Source of the DNA: Monosiga brevicollis MX1
Taxonomy: Eukaryota > Opisthokonta > Choanoflagellata > Craspedida > Salpingoecidae
Assembly: GCF_000002865.3 (NCBI RefSeq)
Contig: NW_001865040.1
Span: forward strand, 2,526,074 to 2,537,658
Reading direction: 5' to 3'
DNA: 11,585 bases
Within the stretch, counting starts at the first letter, position 1; each line of letters starts with the position of its first letter. The position numbers and the translations under genes were made by a program. Under the pieces are notes generated by a model that saw only the letters and a program-made list of their open reading frames with translations, searched no databases and was not told the DNA's origin. Shown here in pieces: positions 8,723 through 11,585 of this stretch.

Positions 8723-10341
8723 CTATTCAAAGAAAAAAATGTCCTTGTGTGTGCGGTGTGGCGCCATGGCTGCTGTTAGGGCTTCTTCGAAGTCAGCCAG
8801 GCGGTGCTTGCGTACCGGCTGCCGACAGTGAGACGAATAAGATGCGATAGTCAAGCACGCAGGCCCTGGCCATGTCTGCGTCACCGGTGGAAATGCAGCA
8901 ATGCAGCACTGCATTCCCGGTGCAGAGAGGTGGGCGGGGGCGAAGGGGGGGGGGGGGTGTCAAACGTACAATGTCGAGCTGTTGGGTTCGGAAAAGTTGC
9001 TGTACGTCGCGAATCATTTGGCGCTTCTCGTCCAAGGTGTGTTCCTACAACCGGCGGATGAGTGAGACTTGAATACGTGCCGAGCGCTCGTGTTGGCCAG
9101 ACTATGGTGCACACCTCGTTCCAGCGCGTCATCCAGTAGCCAAAAAGTCGCAGATCTTCAAAAATCATTTTGGCCTGCAGTCACGGGCCGACAAGTTGGT
9201 TCATGTGCACACCTGTCAAACCGGCCGTTGTCAACTAGCGATAGAGTTCTTTTATGGTAATGTACCGTGGAGAGTTGAGTTGGGCGTAGAGACATGCCAC
9301 CGTAGGTCACCAGGCTGGCCCGCTGCCCCACGAGGCGCGTCAAATTGGTCGCGCTTTTTCCACCGACGCAGTTGAGTGCGAGATGCACGGGCCTGTCCAA
9401 CTGTGCTCGGAGCTGGCGGAGGCCTTCCCGGGTCTCTAGATCTTCTTCAAAAGCTAGCACATCAGCACCAAGGCTTCGCAGCTCGCTCACAGTGCCCTCC
9501 AAGTCGGGGCGTTCACGGCGCAAAACATTTACGGATGTGACACCCATTGACTTGGCGATCTGAATGACGGCACGACCAACCGCTGACGTGGCGCCGTTCT
9601 GAAGTACAATGTCACCTACAGCATGTCCCGGGGCCGATGGCCGAGATCGGAATTGGCCCACGTCAGACATGTGAGGCTGAGCTGTAGCGGGTAGATGGGC
9701 GGTCCTGGACACGGCGGTGGCAGTCTGCATCGCCTCAACAAGGAAAGCACATTACCAGGCTGAAGTTGCACAAAGTCATGAAGCATGCGGTAGGCCGTAC
9801 AGGCCGAGACCATCATGCAGCTGGCATGCTCCACGGAGGTATCATCATCCAAAACCAGCACTTGGTCTTGCCCGGCGAGTACAAACTCCGACCAAGTGCC
9901 TTGGTGGGTGAGCCAGAATGAATGAGAATAAAGCCAGCCGCCGCGCGGTTCGCTGGCTGACCGAAGCAAGGACTGACCCATCTGACTGGTGCCAAAGACC
10001 ACGCGCTGACCTACGCGAGCCACGGCTGGATCCACATTGGGGCCTGCCTCGACAATTTCACCGACACCTTCGTTTCCGCCAACGGCAGGAAGAGGGGGCT
10101 GGGATGCATACCGCCCTTGCACTTGGTTGATGTCAGCCGGGTTGATGGCAGCGGCCAGCATGCGCACGCGCACCTGGTCACGTCCCAAAGGGGCCTCTGC
10201 TGCTTCTTCAAACCTCAGCTGAGTCACTGGGTCTCCAAATTCGGCGTAGGAGAGCCGCTGGTATCCACGGTGCTGAATACTCGAGAGAGCCGCGCCCCGC
10301 GCCCAATGCGGAGCCTGAACCAGGAGGCGCCTCAAAGCCAT
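8723..10341 (-). CDS. MECR: Mitochondrial 2-enoyl thioester reductase (MECR/ETR1)
   Basis: NADPH-dependent reductase of the last step of mitochondrial fatty acid synthesis type II (trans-2-enoyl-ACP/CoA to acyl), a medium-chain dehydrogenase fold. Exons: 10341-9978, 9899-9756, 9615-9266, 9174-9115, 9044-8970, 8818-8723; 1089 nt, 362 residues, close to the family norm. The start MALRRLLVQAPHWARGAALS is basic and amphipathic, a good mitochondrial presequence. Family motifs: INPADINQVQGRY with the catalytic Tyr78, LPAVGGNEGVGE, GTWSEFV, the nucleotide-binding QNGATSAVGRAVIQIAKSMG (from residue 175), LNCVGGKSAT, VTYGGMSLRP, FEDLRLFGYWMTRWNE, and the C-terminal HRLADFEEALTAAM. All splice phases match. 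Intron 1 (9977-9900, 78 bp) is a multiple of three with no in-frame stop, so retention would insert 26 residues. The gene is convergent with EARS2. Confidence 0.95.
8945..8957. repeat. Poly-G run (poly-C on coding strand) in MECR intron 5
   Basis: Thirteen G on the plus strand, thus a C run on the sense strand shortly after the donor at 8969. Adjacent plus-strand sequence is also G-rich (about 8929-8957). A 7-bp hairpin (AATGCAG/CTGCATT, 8901-8916) lies in the same intron. Confidence 0.85.
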
Positions 10342-10506
10342 GATCAATCAAACTTGTTATGCACGAAACCACGGTACAAGCCAGCGCTCTCAACCAAGTC
10401 AGTTGCCTAAACACGCCACGAAGGGCGGTGAGCCAGAGGAAGGAGAAGTTGAGGCAGAAGAGGGAGAAGAGGGAGAGGAGACTAGCAAGGGACATTTCAA
10501 GGTGAC
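10342..10506. promoter_or_regulatory. Upstream region of MECR
   Basis: Directly upstream of the MECR ATG. About 10436-10482 is almost pure purine on the plus strand (GGA/GAA/GAG), so pyrimidine-rich on the MECR sense strand, as in many 5' leaders. No defined promoter motif can be named. Confidence 0.35.
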
Positions 10507-10711
10507 GGAAGCCAGTGTGTCAACGCAGGGACCGAGGTAGCGGAAGCCAGTGTGTCAACGCAGGGGAGCGAGGTGGCGGAAGCCAGTGTGTCAACGCAGG
10601 GAGCGAGGTGGCGGAAGCCAGTGTGTCAACGCAGGGAGCGAGGTGGCGGAAGCCAGTGTGTCAACGCAGGGGACCGAAGTAGCGGGAGCCAGTGTGTCAA
10701 CGCAGGGAGCG
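10507..10711 (+). repeat. Minisatellite, six 35/36-bp copies
   Basis: Six head-to-tail units with core CCAGTGTGTCAACGCAGG starting at 10512, 10547, 10583, 10618, 10653 and 10689. Unit lengths are 35, 36, 35, 35 and 36 bp; the 36-bp units carry one extra G in the GGGG run. Differences are few (GAGCGAGGTGG versus GACCGAGGTAG/GACCGAAGTAG), so the array expanded recently. The mixed 35/36 spacing shifts frame from copy to copy, which argues against coding. Confidence 0.93.
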
Positions 10712-10750
10712 CCAGCGCGCATCTTGCTCGCAAACCTGATTTGTTAAAAA

Positions 10751-10893
10751 TATCTGACAATACAATAACGTTACAAACTCCTTCAGGAACTTTGCTATCA
10801 TATGTGGTATAATAGTTAATACCACTGCAAAAGCTTTATATTTTGCTACAATTATTCACTTTGACACGAAAAGGATGACAATATTGTCAGATA
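10751..10893. mobile_element. MITE-like AT-rich element with terminal inverted repeats
   Basis: TATCTGACAATA at 10751-10762 is the exact reverse complement of TATTGTCAGATA at 10882-10893. If TA is the target duplication, the element is 10753-10891 (139 bp) with 10-bp terminal repeats, as in Tc1/mariner-type MITEs. Inside are hairpins GTGGTAT/ATACCAC (10804-10825) and GCAAAA/TTTTGC (10827-10846), and the palindrome GACAATATTGTC (10877-10888). It has no ORF of note and is far more AT-rich than its surroundings. A single copy cannot prove transposition. Confidence 0.5.
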
Positions 10894-11034
10894 ATGTGTG
10901 TCGCGCGCGGAGACACTTTTTCACCTGTTCATCGAGACAACTTCGGTCACGTACCAAGTGTCATCCCTTATGGTTTGACCGTTGAGATTCGTTCTTCCGT
11001 TACAATTTCCGTTGCATTTTCCTTCTCCTCAACG

Positions 11035-11125
11035 GTGAGTCCCCACCCTTCCTCATTCCTCGCATGCGCTGCCATTTATTGATGCGTGAACCATCTCACC
11101 TTGCCTTTCTTTTCTTTGCGTGCAG
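11035..11125 (+). other. Probable 5' UTR intron of zinc-finger gene
   Basis: Strong donor ACG|GTGAGT and an acceptor after a long pyrimidine tract (TTTCTTTGCGTGCAG), 91 bp, ending five bases before the ATG at 11131. The frame that would join across it upstream has a TGA at 10983-10985 and no ATG after it, so the upstream exon is most likely non-coding. Confidence 0.6.
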
Positions 11126-11130
11126 CCATT

Positions 11131-11585
11131 ATGGCGACTCCTTCTCCGGTGTCTTGTGCAATCTGCAACATGCTTGTCTCGGATTCCAATGAGCAACGCC
11201 ATGTTCAAACGCACCATTCCACTCCACCCGATCTCCGCCGCCCTTCCGAGTGCTTTCCTTCTCTGAACTGGATTGACTGTCCTGCGCCAGGATGTGTGTG
11301 CTCAATGCGCAAGGGCGATCCGCTGATGGCGCACTACATTGAAAGCCATCCTGTACATGCCAACGAAAATTTGACCACCTTTTTTCCCAGCGCTGTTTGC
11401 TGCGACTGCGGCCACTGGTCCTTTAATCGCGTCTGCGCCAAAAGGCATCGCTCTATGAAGCATCGTGATGCAATAACGCATCCCCCCAAGGTCAGCTCCC
11501 GCGTCTTCGTGCTCGGACATGCACTACGCACAGTGCAATTGATCCTTTGGCAGGCCTGCCTCATGGAACAAATCCCGAACAAGTC
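11131..11585 (+). CDS. Triple C2H2 zinc-finger protein, 3' partial
   Basis: Open from ATG (context CCATTATGG) to the window end, 151 codons with no stop. Three zinc fingers can be seen: Cys9, Cys12, His24, His28 (spacing x2, x11, x3, slightly short); Cys50, Cys55, His68, His73 (x4, x12, x4); Cys90, Cys93, His106, His111 (x2, x12, x4). The last two have canonical C2H2 spacing. After them comes a hydrophobic helical stretch (VFVLGHALRTVQLILWQACL). Fingers are widely spaced (20-25 residues between them), unlike the 7-residue TGEKP-type linkers of many transcription factors, so tandem DNA reading is not assured. Role unknown; a nucleic-acid or protein-binding regulator is the default guess, and an N-terminal domain of a retroelement protein is an alternative that only downstream sequence could settle. 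Confidence 0.7.
   Translation, partial: MATPSPVSCAICNMLVSDSNEQRHVQTHHSTPPDLRRPSECFPSLNWIDCPAPGCVCSMRKGDPLMAHYIESHPVHANENLTTFFPSAVCCDCGHWSFNRVCAKRHRSMKHRDAITHPPKVSSRVFVLGHALRTVQLILWQACLMEQIPNK

Noticed and set aside
10507-10711. CRISPR-like array
   Set aside because: Units are directly adjacent with no unique spacers, and the genome is eukaryotic. It is a minisatellite.
10550-10812. Repeat protein encoded by the minisatellite
   Set aside because: Units of 35 and 36 bp shift the frame between copies, so no constant peptide repeat results, and no supported start or splice context exists.
1-11585. tRNA or rRNA genes
   Set aside because: Visual scan found no cloverleaf-like arms with the usual GGTTCGA-type T arm and no rRNA-like blocks; a dedicated search such as tRNAscan-SE was not possible.

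Overview
The window is nuclear DNA from an intron-rich, fairly GC-rich unicellular eukaryote. Short introns (about 70-170 bp) with GT...AG ends break every confidently identified gene except the one cut by the right edge. A full haem-NO-sensing type soluble guanylate cyclase next to intron-dense nuclear genes for mitochondrial enzymes fits a unicellular holozoan, most likely a choanoflagellate. That placement is inference; the sequence alone does not prove it. Exon models were built by hand from splice signals, reading phase and family motifs. All three complete models close in frame, with exon sums that are multiples of three.

Layout. (1) 46-3192, plus: ten visible exons of a soluble guanylate cyclase, cut at the left edge inside its haem-binding (HNOB) domain. 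It continues through the HNOBA domain, a linker helix, a class III cyclase domain and an unusual C-terminal extension. (2) 3193-3938: mostly non-coding, with one doubtful plus-strand ORF (3652-3948). (3) 5302-3939, minus: a six-exon gene for an unrecognised 288-residue protein with helical ends. (4) 5303-6167: a divergent intergenic region with G-rich tracts, a CA repeat and a poly-A run. (5) 6168-8619, plus: nine exons of an organellar/bacterial-type glutamyl-tRNA synthetase (EARS2), 491 residues. (6) 10341-8723, minus: six exons of mitochondrial 2-enoyl thioester reductase (MECR), 362 residues, convergent with EARS2 across a 103-bp gap. (7) 10342-11130: a six-copy 35/36-bp minisatellite, an AT-rich MITE-like element with terminal inverted repeats, and a probable 5' UTR intron. 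(8) 11131 to the right edge, plus: the start of a protein with three C2H2 zinc fingers.

How the genes relate. EARS2 (mitochondrial translation) and MECR (mitochondrial fatty acid synthesis) both serve mitochondria and face each other tail to tail, but nothing shows co-regulation. The guanylate cyclase is the most notable gene. One chain carries both metal-binding Asp residues, the guanine-specifying Glu and Cys and the transition-state Asn and Arg, so it could form a catalytic homodimer. It also keeps the YxSxR haem-contact motif and adds a C-terminal domain that looks ubiquitin-like.
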